From JBQCDV01 sp051960855 (lineage in GTDB: Bacteria; Actinomycetota; Actinomycetes; JAJZTN01), in assembly GCA_051960855.1 (NCBI GenBank), contig JBQCDV010000261.1:1-33462 (forward strand): DNA of 33,462 bases, given 5' to 3'. Below the pieces are notes generated by a model, which did no database searches, was not told where the DNA came from, and saw nothing but the letters and a program-made list of their open reading frames with translations. Of this stretch, positions 9,238-15,604 are shown piece after piece (the first letter of the stretch is position 1; the number at the start of each line of letters is the position of its first letter). The translations under genes were made by a program, and so were the position numbers.

Positions 9238-10167
9238 ATGGCTGACAGTGACATCGACCTCCGGCAACGCGACCAGTACAGCGTGGCCGATCCGACGACG
9301 CAGTACCCGCGGCCGACGTTCGACCAGGGCAGCGTGGCCTACCCGGGGCATGACGGCGAGACGAGCGAGATGACACCGCGGCCCGACCACGGCGAGCAGA
9401 CCTACCGCGGGTCTGGCCGGCTGCAGGGGCGCAAGGCGCTGATCACCGGCGGGGACTCGGGCATCGGGCGCGCTGTCGCGATCGCGTTCGCCCGCGAAGG
9501 CGCCGACGTCGTGATCGGCTGTCTGCCGGAGGAGCAGCAGGACGCCGAGGAGGTGGCGCAGCTGGTGCGCGACGCCGGACAGAACGTGAGCGTGCAGGCC
9601 GGTGATGTGCAGGACGAGGCCTGGTGCCAGCAGCTGGTCCAACGCACCGTCGACGAGCTCGGCGGCCTCGACATCCTCGTGAGCAACGCCGCCTACCAGA
9701 TGGCCCTGCCGGACGGCCTCGGCTCGCTGACCACCGAGCAGCTCGAGCGCACCTATCGGACCAACGTGTTCGCGATGTTCTGGCTGTGCAAGGCGGCGCT
9801 GCCGCATCTCAAGCCGGGCTCGGTCGTCATCACGACGTCGTCGATCGAGGCCTACGAGCCGGCTCCTCCGCTGATCGACTACGCGTCCACGAAGGGCGCG
9901 ATCGTGAACTTCACGAAGGCGCTGGCCAAGCAGCTGGCTCCCCAGGGCGTCCGAGTGAACTCCGTCGCGCCCGGCCCGATCTGGACGCCGCTGATCCCGG
10001 CGACGATGCCGGCCGACCAGGTGCCGAGCTTTGGCGGCGACACTCCCTTGGGTCGCGCGGGCCAGCCGGCCGAGCTGGCACCGGCCTACGTCTTCCTTGC
10101 GAGCCAGGAGTCGAGCTACGTCACCGGAGAGGTGATCGGCGTGACCGGGGGTAGATCGCTCCCGTGA
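9238..10167 (+). CDS. SDR-family NAD(P)-dependent oxidoreductase
   Basis: This 309-aa short-chain dehydrogenase has the nucleotide-binding motif TGGDSGIGRA (70-79), the NAA motif SNAAYQ (149-154), a catalytic serine in ITTSSIEAYEP (Ser201 or Ser202), and the YxxxK pair Tyr215/Lys219 in DYASTKGA. The C-terminus VTGEVIGVTGGRSLP is standard for the fold. An N-terminal tail of about 60 residues precedes the Rossmann fold and includes YPRPTF and GSGRLQGRKALITGGDSG. This is the layout of the general-stress SDR group (B. subtilis YdaD/YhdF-like proteins, E. coli YghA). Substrate is unknown. The stop overlaps the GTG of the next gene by four bases, so the two are almost certainly translated from one mRNA. 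The ATG at 9238 has no obvious ribosome binding site. Confidence 0.9.
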   Translation: MADSDIDLRQRDQYSVADPTTQYPRPTFDQGSVAYPGHDGETSEMTPRPDHGEQTYRGSGRLQGRKALITGGDSGIGRAVAIAFAREGADVVIGCLPEEQQDAEEVAQLVRDAGQNVSVQAGDVQDEAWCQQLVQRTVDELGGLDILVSNAAYQMALPDGLGSLTTEQLERTYRTNVFAMFWLCKAALPHLKPGSVVITTSSIEAYEPAPPLIDYASTKGAIVNFTKALAKQLAPQGVRVNSVAPGPIWTPLIPATMPADQVPSFGGDTPLGRAGQPAELAPAYVFLASQESSYVTGEVIGVTGGRSLP

Positions 10168-11033
10168 CGAGTGTGCAGCAGAGTGACGAGCAGAGTGACG
10201 AGCAGAGTGACGAGGAGTCCGGGAGACGCGAGCCGGACGCGGCCGATGGCCTGCGCGCCTCGGAGCAGTCCGTCGATGAGGCCTACGAGCGCACGCTCGA
10301 CGAGGGGGAGCAGCGGCTCAGCCGCGGTTGGCGGGAGCTGATCAGCACCGGCCTGATCGGTGGCGTCGACATTGTCATCGGCGTGCTCGCGCTACTCGGC
10401 GTCGAGGCGCAGACCCACAACCCGCTGCTCGGCGGTCTGGCGTTCTCGATTGGCTTCCTCGCGCTGCTGCTCGCGCACAGCGAGCTGTTCACCGAGGGCT
10501 TCCTGCTGCCGGTCGCGCCCGTGGTGGCCAAGCGCAAGAGCTGGCAGTCGCTGGCCCGGCTATGGGTCACCGTCCTGGTGTGCAACCTCGTCGCGGGCTG
10601 GCTGTCGACCTGGCTGGTCATGACGGCGTTTCCCGAGCTCGGAGACACCGCGATCAAAAGCGCCTCGCACTTCGTCTCGTCCCCGCTGGACGCGAAGAGC
10701 TTCTGCCTCGCCGTGCTCGCCGGCACCGTCATGACCCTCATGACCCGCATGCAGCACGGCACCGAGGAGATGGTCGGCAAGATTGCCGCGGCCGTCGGGG
10801 CGGCGTTCCTGCTCGTGGGCATGAAGCTCTTCCACTCCGTGCTCGACTCGCTGCTCATCTTCGCGGCGCTGCACACAGGGCGGTCGCCGTTCGGCTATGC
10901 CGACTGGCTGCAGTGGGTCTGGTACACGATCCTCGGCAACATGGTCGGCGGCATCGGCCTGGTGACGCTGCTGCGGCTCGCGCGCAACACGCCGCGGTTG
11001 AAGAAGGAGCGGGCCACCCAGACGCCTGACTGA
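10164..11033 (+). CDS. Formate/nitrite transporter (FNT) family membrane protein
   Basis: This 289-aa protein has an acidic N-terminal tail of about 60 residues followed by about six membrane segments, the usual FNT fold. Recognisable segments are LISTGLIGGVDIVIGVLALLG, LLGGLAFSIGFLALLLA, LWVTVLVCNLVAGW, FCLAVLAGTVMTLMT, AAAVGAAFLLVGMKLFHSV and a last segment with the glycine motif LGNMVGGIGLV. KLFHSVLDS occupies the place of the EHSVANM motif of classic FocA/NirC channels. This resembles the YfdC-like branch, whose substrate is not established. The start is GTG 10164, overlapping the SDR stop (GTGA). Residues 7-18 come from a 12-bp DNA repeat that encodes repeated SDEQ. The stress-type SDR partner suggests a shared stress regulon, which is inference. 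Confidence 0.88.
   Translation: MTSVQQSDEQSDEQSDEESGRREPDAADGLRASEQSVDEAYERTLDEGEQRLSRGWRELISTGLIGGVDIVIGVLALLGVEAQTHNPLLGGLAFSIGFLALLLAHSELFTEGFLLPVAPVVAKRKSWQSLARLWVTVLVCNLVAGWLSTWLVMTAFPELGDTAIKSASHFVSSPLDAKSFCLAVLAGTVMTLMTRMQHGTEEMVGKIAAAVGAAFLLVGMKLFHSVLDSLLIFAALHTGRSPFGYADWLQWVWYTILGNMVGGIGLVTLLRLARNTPRLKKERATQTPD
10179..10214 (+). repeat. Three tandem 12-bp repeats in the FNT gene's 5' end
   Basis: The unit CAGAGTGACGAG occurs three times without a break (10179-10190, 10191-10202, 10203-10214), and a partial copy, GTGACGAG, covers the start codon region at 10164-10171. Because 12 is a multiple of three, copy number can change without breaking the frame and would only lengthen or shorten the acidic SDEQ tail. 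The array lies in the cytoplasmic N-terminal tail ahead of the first membrane segment. Confidence 0.9.
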
Positions 11034-11038
11034 TTACC

Positions 11039-11100
11039 TCAGCCGCGCGCGCCGGCCACATCAGCCGCGTGCGCCGGCCACATCAGCCGCGCGCGGCCTG
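11039..11100. repeat. 22-bp tandem repeat spanning the desaturase stop codon
   Basis: Two 22-bp units (11039-11060 and 11061-11082) differ at one base, and a third, partial unit (from 11083) is the last codons and stop of the desaturase gene. Each unit brings a TGA on the minus strand. As 22 is not a multiple of three, the three TGAs fall in three different frames. The repeat fills the space between the convergent FNT and desaturase genes. It is G+C-rich and partly self-complementary (GCCGGC and GCGCGC cores), so it could also fold as a bidirectional terminator, but no run of T follows. Confidence 0.85.
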
Positions 11101-12132
11101 GCGCTCCCGGAGCTTGTCCCGGCGCTCCTCGAAACGCTGCGCCTGCCGGTCCAGGTCGTCGAGGAACGCGCCGAGCTGCTCGCGGGCCGCCTCGGCCTCC
11201 GCGTCGAGCCCCTCGAGGTCGAAGAGCTTCCACTGCCGCAGGATCGGGCTGAGGACCTCGTCGCGGTGGATCCGCAGGTCGTAGATGCCGGCGAGGGCGA
11301 TCTCGAGCGAGCGACGGCCGAAGTTCTCGAGCCCCGCGCCCGGCATCTGGAAGTCGGAGACGACGTCCCAGATCGCCTTGACCGACTCGTTGGGCGAGAC
11401 CTCGAGGGCCGCGGCCATGAGGTTGCGGTAGAAGACCATGTGGAGGTTCTCGTCCACGGAGATGCGTGAGAGCAGCTGCTCGGCGACAGGGTCGTCGCAG
11501 ATCCGCCCGGTGTTCCGGTGGGAGATCCGCGTGGCCAGCTCCTGGAAGGACACATAGGCGACCGTGTGGAGCATGTCGAGCTCGCTGGCGGACTCGTAGC
11601 CGGCGGTCATGTGCGCCATGCGCTCCCGCTCCAGGGCCACGGGGTCAACCGCACGTGTGGTGAGCAGGTAGTCGCGGATGGCCGTGCCGTGACGGCCCTC
11701 CTCGGCCGTCCAGCGGCCGACCCATGTGCCCCATGCGCCGTCGGGCCCGAAGACTCGGTAGATCTCGCGGTGGTAACTCGGGAGGTTGTCCTCCGTGAGG
11801 AGGTTGACCACCAGAGCCGTGCGGGCGACGTCGCTGACCTGCGACTGCTCGATGCTCCACGGCGTCCCGTCCAGCGGACCGTCGAAGTCCTCGCCGCGGC
11901 TCCAGGGGACATACGCGTGCGGCATCCACTCCTGCGCGGCACGCAGATGACGGTCGAGCTCCTTGCCGACGACCGGCTCGAGCTCGTGCAGCAGGACCAG
12001 CTGCCGCTGCACCGCCTCCTCGTCCATCCCCGTCGGCCCGAACGACGCAGCGTCGGCGGGGGAGGGAGGGCTGGCGACCGCAGCGAGCTGGTCGGCGGGG
12101 GTGTCGAGTCGGGTGTCCGGCGAAGACGTCAT
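11083..12132 (-). CDS. desA: Acyl-ACP desaturase (DesA/stearoyl-ACP 9-desaturase family)
   Basis: This 349-aa soluble di-iron protein would introduce a double bond into ACP-bound acyl chains for membrane lipids, needing ferredoxin and oxygen. The iron ligands can be placed in the family order: Glu114 in LLTEDNLPSYHREI, EExxH in AEEGRHGT (144-148), Glu198 in SFQELATRISH and DENLH (227-231). WVGRWTAEEGRH is close to the plant and mycobacterial DesA signature. The start is taken at ATG 12132, with GGAG five bases upstream; an in-frame start 11 codons earlier (12165) has no such site. Residues 5-45 are a Pro/Ala-rich tail. The last codons are part of a 22-bp repeat. The gene diverges from the LacI-like gene, and a palindrome lies in its leader. 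The symbol is by family and does not distinguish DesA1 from DesA2-type proteins. Confidence 0.88.
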   Translation of the reverse strand: MTSSPDTRLDTPADQLAAVASPPSPADAASFGPTGMDEEAVQRQLVLLHELEPVVGKELDRHLRAAQEWMPHAYVPWSRGEDFDGPLDGTPWSIEQSQVSDVARTALVVNLLTEDNLPSYHREIYRVFGPDGAWGTWVGRWTAEEGRHGTAIRDYLLTTRAVDPVALERERMAHMTAGYESASELDMLHTVAYVSFQELATRISHRNTGRICDDPVAEQLLSRISVDENLHMVFYRNLMAAALEVSPNESVKAIWDVVSDFQMPGAGLENFGRRSLEIALAGIYDLRIHRDEVLSPILRQWKLFDLEGLDAEAEAAREQLGAFLDDLDRQAQRFEERRDKLRERQAARG

Positions 12133-12167
12133 GTCGGCTCCAAGGGGAGGCACGGAGGCTCGCAAGT

Positions 12168-12197
12168 GGTTACGGGTTCGTAGGTTACGGCACCGTA
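12168..12197 (-). promoter_or_regulatory. Palindrome and direct repeat upstream of desaturase (candidate operator)
   Basis: TACGG-CA-CCGTA (12186-12197) is a perfect 5-bp inverted repeat with a two-base spacer, 54 to 65 bases before the desaturase start. GGTTACGG occurs twice on the plus strand, at 12168-12175 and 12183-12190, a 15-base period that puts both on nearly the same DNA face. Short palindromes of this form are typical of TetR-family fatty-acid regulators, several of which control desaturase genes in actinobacteria. No such regulator gene is in the window, so the link is inference. The site could equally serve the divergent LacI-like gene. Confidence 0.45.
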
Positions 12198-12321
12198 GGG
12201 TGCCTCGTCATCCCCCGGGTTCCTTCTCCTGAGGGCAAAGGTGCCCCTGCGCGGCTACCGTGACACCAGAAGCCCTGCAAGCCGTCCAGCCACGGCGCCT
12301 TGCCGGGCAGGAGGAGGGTTC

Positions 12322-13380
12322 GTGGCCAGGGCGACCGGGGGCAGAGCGAGCGCTAGCAGAGCGAGCGCTAGCAGAGCGACTGCTGGCGGTGGGGCGCGCA
12401 CCGTCGCTGTGCTCGTGCCGCATGTGACGCGGTGGTTCTACGCGCATGTCATCGCCGGCGCCGAAGGTCTGCTCCGCGAGCAGGGGCTCGACGTCGTCAT
12501 CTACGACCTCGCCGGTCGCGCCGATAACCGGGACCGCTTCTTCGGCTCCAGCCCGCTGCGTCACCGGGTCGACGGCGTCCTCGCGCTGTGTCTGTCGCTG
12601 TCGGACGACGAGGTGCGCGAACTTGCCTCGCTGCGCCTACCCGGGGTGAGTGTGGGCACGACGGTCCCCGGCTGGGCCAGTGTCCGGATCGACGACCGTG
12701 ACGTCGCGGCGCAGGCAGTCCGGCACCTCGTCGGGCTCGGTCACCGGCGCATCGCGCATCTCGGCGGCGGACCGGTGCAGGATCCGATGTCCTTCCGGAC
12801 GCCCGACGACCGTCGCGAGGGCTATCGGCAGGTGCTACGCGACGCTGGGCTTCCGGTCGTCCCCGAGCTCGACGTCGACGTGGAGTGGACGATCGAGGGA
12901 GGTGCCGACGGCATGCGGCGCCTGCTCTCGCTGGACCTCCTGCCAACGGCTGTCTTCGCCGGGTCCGACGAAGTGGCGATCGGAGCCCTCGAGGTCGCCC
13001 GAGCGGCGGGACTGTCCGTGCCTGGGGATCTCAGCATCATCGGTGTCGACGACCACGAAGCTGCGCGCCTGGTCGGTCTGACCACCGTGGCTCAGCCGGT
13101 CGACGAGCAGGGCCGCATCGCCGCGCAACTGCTGCTGACGGCGCTCACCGCTGGGGGCTCGACCGGGGTCGCCGCCGTCGATGGCAGCAGCACCGAGATC
13201 CTCGTGCCAACCGCCGTGGTGATCCGGGCAACGACGGGGCCGGCGCCGATCCGGCCAGCCGCGGTGGCCTCGGCGGCGTCCGTGCCCACCCCGGCGCCCA
13301 CCCCGGCGCCCACGCCGGCGCCCACGCCGGCGCCCTCCGCCGCGCACCAACCCGCTGCGCGAGGCATGCTCACACCGTGA
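12322..13380 (+). CDS. LacI-type periplasmic-binding-fold protein lacking the usual HTH
   Basis: This 352-aa protein has the complete ligand-binding half of a LacI/GalR regulator (about 27-300): ARTVAVLVPHVTRWFYAHVIAGAE opens the core, then RVDGVLAL, VRIDDRDVAAQAVRHLVGLGHRRIAHLGG, REGYRQVLRDAG, TAVFAGSDEVAIGALEVARAAGLSVPGDLSIIGVDD and LTTVAQPVDEQG. The roughly 55-residue helix-turn-helix and hinge expected before it are absent. Instead there is a 26-residue basic Ala/Ser/Arg stretch. The start is GTG 12322, with AGGAGG about six bases upstream; no helix-turn-helix appears in any frame between here and the divergent desaturase gene. There is no signal peptide, so it is probably cytoplasmic. 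The C-terminus has four PTPA repeats (about 322-337). It could be a regulator with an atypical DNA-binding tail, or a ligand-binding protein of another system. Confidence 0.8.
   Translation: MARATGGRASASRASASRATAGGGARTVAVLVPHVTRWFYAHVIAGAEGLLREQGLDVVIYDLAGRADNRDRFFGSSPLRHRVDGVLALCLSLSDDEVRELASLRLPGVSVGTTVPGWASVRIDDRDVAAQAVRHLVGLGHRRIAHLGGGPVQDPMSFRTPDDRREGYRQVLRDAGLPVVPELDVDVEWTIEGGADGMRRLLSLDLLPTAVFAGSDEVAIGALEVARAAGLSVPGDLSIIGVDDHEAARLVGLTTVAQPVDEQGRIAAQLLLTALTAGGSTGVAAVDGSSTEILVPTAVVIRATTGPAPIRPAAVASAASVPTPAPTPAPTPAPTPAPSAAHQPAARGMLTP
12342..12386 (+). repeat. Three 15-bp tandem repeats in the LacI-like gene's 5' end
   Basis: Unit CAGAGCGAGCGCTAG is repeated exactly at 12342-12356 and 12357-12371, then imperfectly at 12372-12386 (CAGAGCGACTGCTGG). 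In frame it encodes the Arg-Ala-Ser-Ala-Ser units of the basic N-terminus. It sits where a LacI regulator would normally have its helix-turn-helix. Confidence 0.9.
13285..13332 (+). repeat. Four 12-bp tandem repeats encoding a Pro-Thr-Pro-Ala tail
   Basis: The unit CCCACCCCGGCG occurs twice (13285-13308), then twice as CCCACGCCGGCG (13309-13332). It encodes PTPA repeats in the C-terminal tail of the LacI-like protein. In-frame copy changes would alter only this flexible tail. Confidence 0.9.
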
Positions 13381-13414
13381 AGGCGGGTGTGACCAGCCGG
13401 CGAAGGAGGCGTCC

Positions 13415-13600
13415 GTGGGCCTGAAGACGGTACGCAGCCGTCGTGGCCGCGAACGCTGCCCCTCCTGCCACGCGCCACTCACGGAGGTCCTCGCGTCCAC
13501 GCCGCACCCCAGTGGCGGCGGCGAGGTGGTCGCGCGCGTCTGCCGCGCCTGCGGCTGGACCGACGCCGCCCCTCGGCTGCGGGTGGTCAAGGGCCGCTGA
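13415..13600 (+). CDS. Small zinc-ribbon protein
   Basis: This 61-aa protein has two CxxC pairs, CPSC (Cys15, Cys18) and CRAC (Cys43, Cys46), 24 residues apart, as in small zinc ribbons. GTG at 13415 has an excellent AAGGAGG at 13403-13409, five bases away, which supports it as a real gene. The ends are basic (RSRRGRER and RLRVVKGR), so nucleic-acid binding is possible, but nothing shows it. It begins 34 bases after the LacI-like gene on the same strand and may share its mRNA. Its stop codon is part of a 23-bp direct repeat. I do not recognise a named family. Confidence 0.75.
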   Translation: MGLKTVRSRRGRERCPSCHAPLTEVLASTPHPSGGGEVVARVCRACGWTDAAPRLRVVKGR

Positions 13601-13644
13601 GTGGTCACAGGGCGTTGAGTTGAGTGGTCAACGGGCGTTGAGTT
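13599..13644. repeat. 23-bp direct repeat after the zinc-ribbon gene
   Basis: Two adjacent 23-bp copies (13599-13621 and 13622-13644) both begin GAGTGGTCA and end GGGCGTTGAGTT, differing only at two bases in the middle. A diverged partial third copy may lie just before, within the end of the coding sequence (13581-13598). The first copy includes the last two bases of the stop codon. The repeat fills much of the leader of the following 63-aa gene. Confidence 0.85.
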
Positions 13645-13691
13645 GTGCGTATCCCACATCGAGGCTCGATGCCCGTCGCTACCCTGAAAAC

Positions 13692-13883
13692 GTGACCGAC
13701 CTGGCGGCGCCCGACGGCGACTCCGAGGGGGCAGCTCTCGCCTCCCACCTAGGTGACTCGCGGCTGCAGGACGTCGAGGCCCTCGACGAGATCGCCCTGT
13801 ACGGGGAGCTGCTCGCCGCCGTGTCACAGAGCGACGGCCCCCTCCCGGAGGACGCCATCGACAAGGCGCTCGGCTTGCGCTGA
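13692..13883 (+). CDS. Small acidic conserved actinobacterial protein (hypothetical)
   Basis: This 63-aa acidic protein contains DEIALYGELLAAVSQSDGPL and ends PEDAIDKALGLR. I recall similar short proteins with an (I/L)YGEL(x)(I/A)A(A/S) core and an (E/D)xIDxALG(L/V) end in many actinomycetes, but their function is unknown to me; this is memory, not a search. The start is GTG 13692. No ribosome binding site precedes it; TACCCT at 13680-13685, six bases before the GTG, could be a -10 element of a leaderless mRNA. A longer in-frame reading upstream would overlap the zinc-ribbon gene and is unlikely. Confidence 0.65.
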   Translation: MTDLAAPDGDSEGAALASHLGDSRLQDVEALDEIALYGELLAAVSQSDGPLPEDAIDKALGLR

Positions 13884-13928
13884 GTCCCGTAACGCGGCGG
13901 GAGTGCCTGTCCTGCCTTGCTCCGGTGA

Positions 13929-13956
13929 TTGGAGAGGCACCGGCAACGTCTAGCAT
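13929..13956 (+). promoter_or_regulatory. Candidate sigma-70-type promoter for a leaderless DUF47-pit mRNA
   Basis: TTGGAG (13929-13934) and TAGCAT (13951-13956) are separated by 16 bases, and the GTG start of the DUF47 gene is at 13964, seven bases past the -10. This would give a leaderless transcript, common in actinomycetes, and explains why no ribosome binding site is seen. Confidence 0.45.
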
Positions 13957-13963
13957 CGCGTCC

Positions 13964-14587
13964 GTGCGACTACGCCTCTCTCCGCGCGAGAACGCCTTCT
14001 ACGGCATGTTCAGCACTGCCGGCGGCCACCTCGTCTCGGGCGCCGCGCTCCTCAAGGAGCTGCTCGGGACCGACGGGCGCGAGGGGCGGGAAGCTCTCTC
14101 GGCCCGGATGCGCGACGTCGAGCATGCGGGCGACGAGACGACCCACGAGATCCTTCGGCTGCTCAACGCCACGTTCGTCACGCCGTTCGACCGCGAGGAC
14201 ATCTACGAGCTGGCGAGCCGTCTGGACGACGTCCTCGACTACATGGAGGCCGCCGTCGACCTGGTCGTCCTCTACCAGATCGAGGCTCTGCCCAAGGGCG
14301 CGGCAGACCAGATCGCCGTCCTCGAACGGGCGGCGGAGCTGACGGCGGACGCCATGCCGAAGCTGCGCGCCATGAGCGACCTATCCGAGTACTGGATCGA
14401 GATCAACCGACTCGAGAACCAGGCCGACGCGATCTACCGCCGGATGGTCGCCGAGATCTTCGCCGGTGGCTACGACGCCATCACCATCATCAAGCTCAAG
14501 GAGTTCGCGGAGGCTCTCGAGGCCGCAGCTGACGCCTTCGAGGACCTCGCGAACACGATCGAGACGATCGCCGTCAAGGAGTCTTGA
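13964..14587 (+). CDS. DUF47 / PhoU-like Pit accessory protein
   Basis: This 207-aa all-helical protein is PhoU-like (DUF47 family), which is typically encoded beside Pit phosphate transporters and is thought to modulate them. Visible landmarks are RLSPRENAFYGMFSTAGGHL at the start, then VEHAGDETTHEI, LLNATFVTPFDREDIYELASRLDDVLDYMEA (the family's metal-binding and helix signature), INRLENQADAIYRR and KLKEFAEALEAAADAFEDLANTIETI. The start is GTG 13964. Its stop at 14585-14587 comes just before the pit start, and AAGGAG within its last codons serves as that gene's ribosome binding site. It is predicted soluble, acting at the inner face of the membrane. Confidence 0.92.
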   Translation: MRLRLSPRENAFYGMFSTAGGHLVSGAALLKELLGTDGREGREALSARMRDVEHAGDETTHEILRLLNATFVTPFDREDIYELASRLDDVLDYMEAAVDLVVLYQIEALPKGAADQIAVLERAAELTADAMPKLRAMSDLSEYWIEINRLENQADAIYRRMVAEIFAGGYDAITIIKLKEFAEALEAAADAFEDLANTIETIAVKES

Positions 14588-14589
14588 GG

Positions 14590-15582
14590 GTGGAGACCCT
14601 CGCCCTGGTCCTCTTCATCGGCGTGGCGCTCGCCTTCGACTACACCAACGGTTTCCACGACGCGGCCAACGCGATCGCGACGTCGGTGTCGACGCGGGCA
14701 CTCACCCCTCGCGTGGCGCTCGCGCTCGCCGCTGTCATGAACCTCGTCGGTGCCCTGATCGGGACCGAGGTCGCCCAGACCATCGGCAGCGGCATCATCG
14801 ACCCACCCGGCGGCAGCCGTGGCTTGGTGGTGCTCTTTGCCGCGCTCGCCGGCGCCATCGCCTGGAACCTCATCACCTGGTACTTCGGACTGCCGTCCTC
14901 GTCCTCGCACGCGCTCATCGGCGGTCTGCTGGGAGCTGGCCTGGCCAGTGCGGGGGCCGTCCACTGGGCTGTCATCCTGGACAAGGTCGTCATCCCGATG
15001 GTGCTCTCACCACTCGTCGGGTTCCTGCTGTCCTACCTCGTCATGCTGGCCATCCAGTGGATCTTCCGACGGGCGGCGCCGCGGCCGTTGACGCACGGAT
15101 TCCGACTGGCACAGACGGTCTCGGCCGCCGCCATGGCGCTCGGACACGGCCTGCAGGACGCGCAGAAGACGATGGGCATCATCGTGCTTGCCCTGCTGAC
15201 CACCGGGCACCTGAGCACCTTCCATGTGCCGCTGTGGGTCGTCATCATCGCCGCGGGCGCCATCTCGGCAGGGACCTGGTCCGGGGGCTGGCGGGTCATG
15301 CGGACACTGGGCCGCCGGGTCATCGAGCTCGACCCCGCCCGCGGCTTTGCCGCCGAAGCCACCTCGTCGGCGGTCCTGTACACCACCGCCTACGTCTTTG
15401 CGGCTCCCATCTCGACCACGCACGTCATCACGAGCGCGATCATGGGCGCGGGTGCGACCCGGCGAGTCTCGGCCGTGCGGTGGGGTGTGGCCGGCAACAT
15501 CGTCAGCGCGTGGGTGCTGACGATTCCGGCCGCCGCCGTCGTGTCGGCGCTCGTCTTCACGATCTGCCGACTCTTCTTCTAG
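14590..15582 (+). CDS. pit: Low-affinity inorganic phosphate transporter, Pit family
   Basis: This 330-aa ion-coupled phosphate (or metal-phosphate) transporter has about ten membrane segments. The two inverted Pit signatures are clear: FDYTNGFHDAANAIATSVST near the N-terminus and LGHGLQDAQKTMGII in the second half. SSSSHALIGG and APISTTHVITSAIMGAG are the other duplicated half-motifs. It is a complete short Pit without the long cytoplasmic loop of some homologues. The start is GTG 14590, eight bases after AAGGAG (14576-14581); a TTG at 14584 would be too close. It is translationally linked to the DUF47 gene. It converges on the aldo/keto reductase gene with only 22 bases between stops and no clear terminator hairpin. 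Confidence 0.93.
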   Translation: METLALVLFIGVALAFDYTNGFHDAANAIATSVSTRALTPRVALALAAVMNLVGALIGTEVAQTIGSGIIDPPGGSRGLVVLFAALAGAIAWNLITWYFGLPSSSSHALIGGLLGAGLASAGAVHWAVILDKVVIPMVLSPLVGFLLSYLVMLAIQWIFRRAAPRPLTHGFRLAQTVSAAAMALGHGLQDAQKTMGIIVLALLTTGHLSTFHVPLWVVIIAAGAISAGTWSGGWRVMRTLGRRVIELDPARGFAAEATSSAVLYTTAYVFAAPISTTHVITSAIMGAGATRRVSAVRWGVAGNIVSAWVLTIPAAAVVSALVFTICRLFF

Positions 15583-15604
15583 TCGAACAGCGTGTCGAGC
15601 GCGG

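Noticed and set aside
12166..12321. Frameshifted helix-turn-helix upstream of the LacI-like gene
   Set aside because: None of the three plus frames in this short gap gives a LacI-type helix-turn-helix, and the gap is too short for domain plus hinge.
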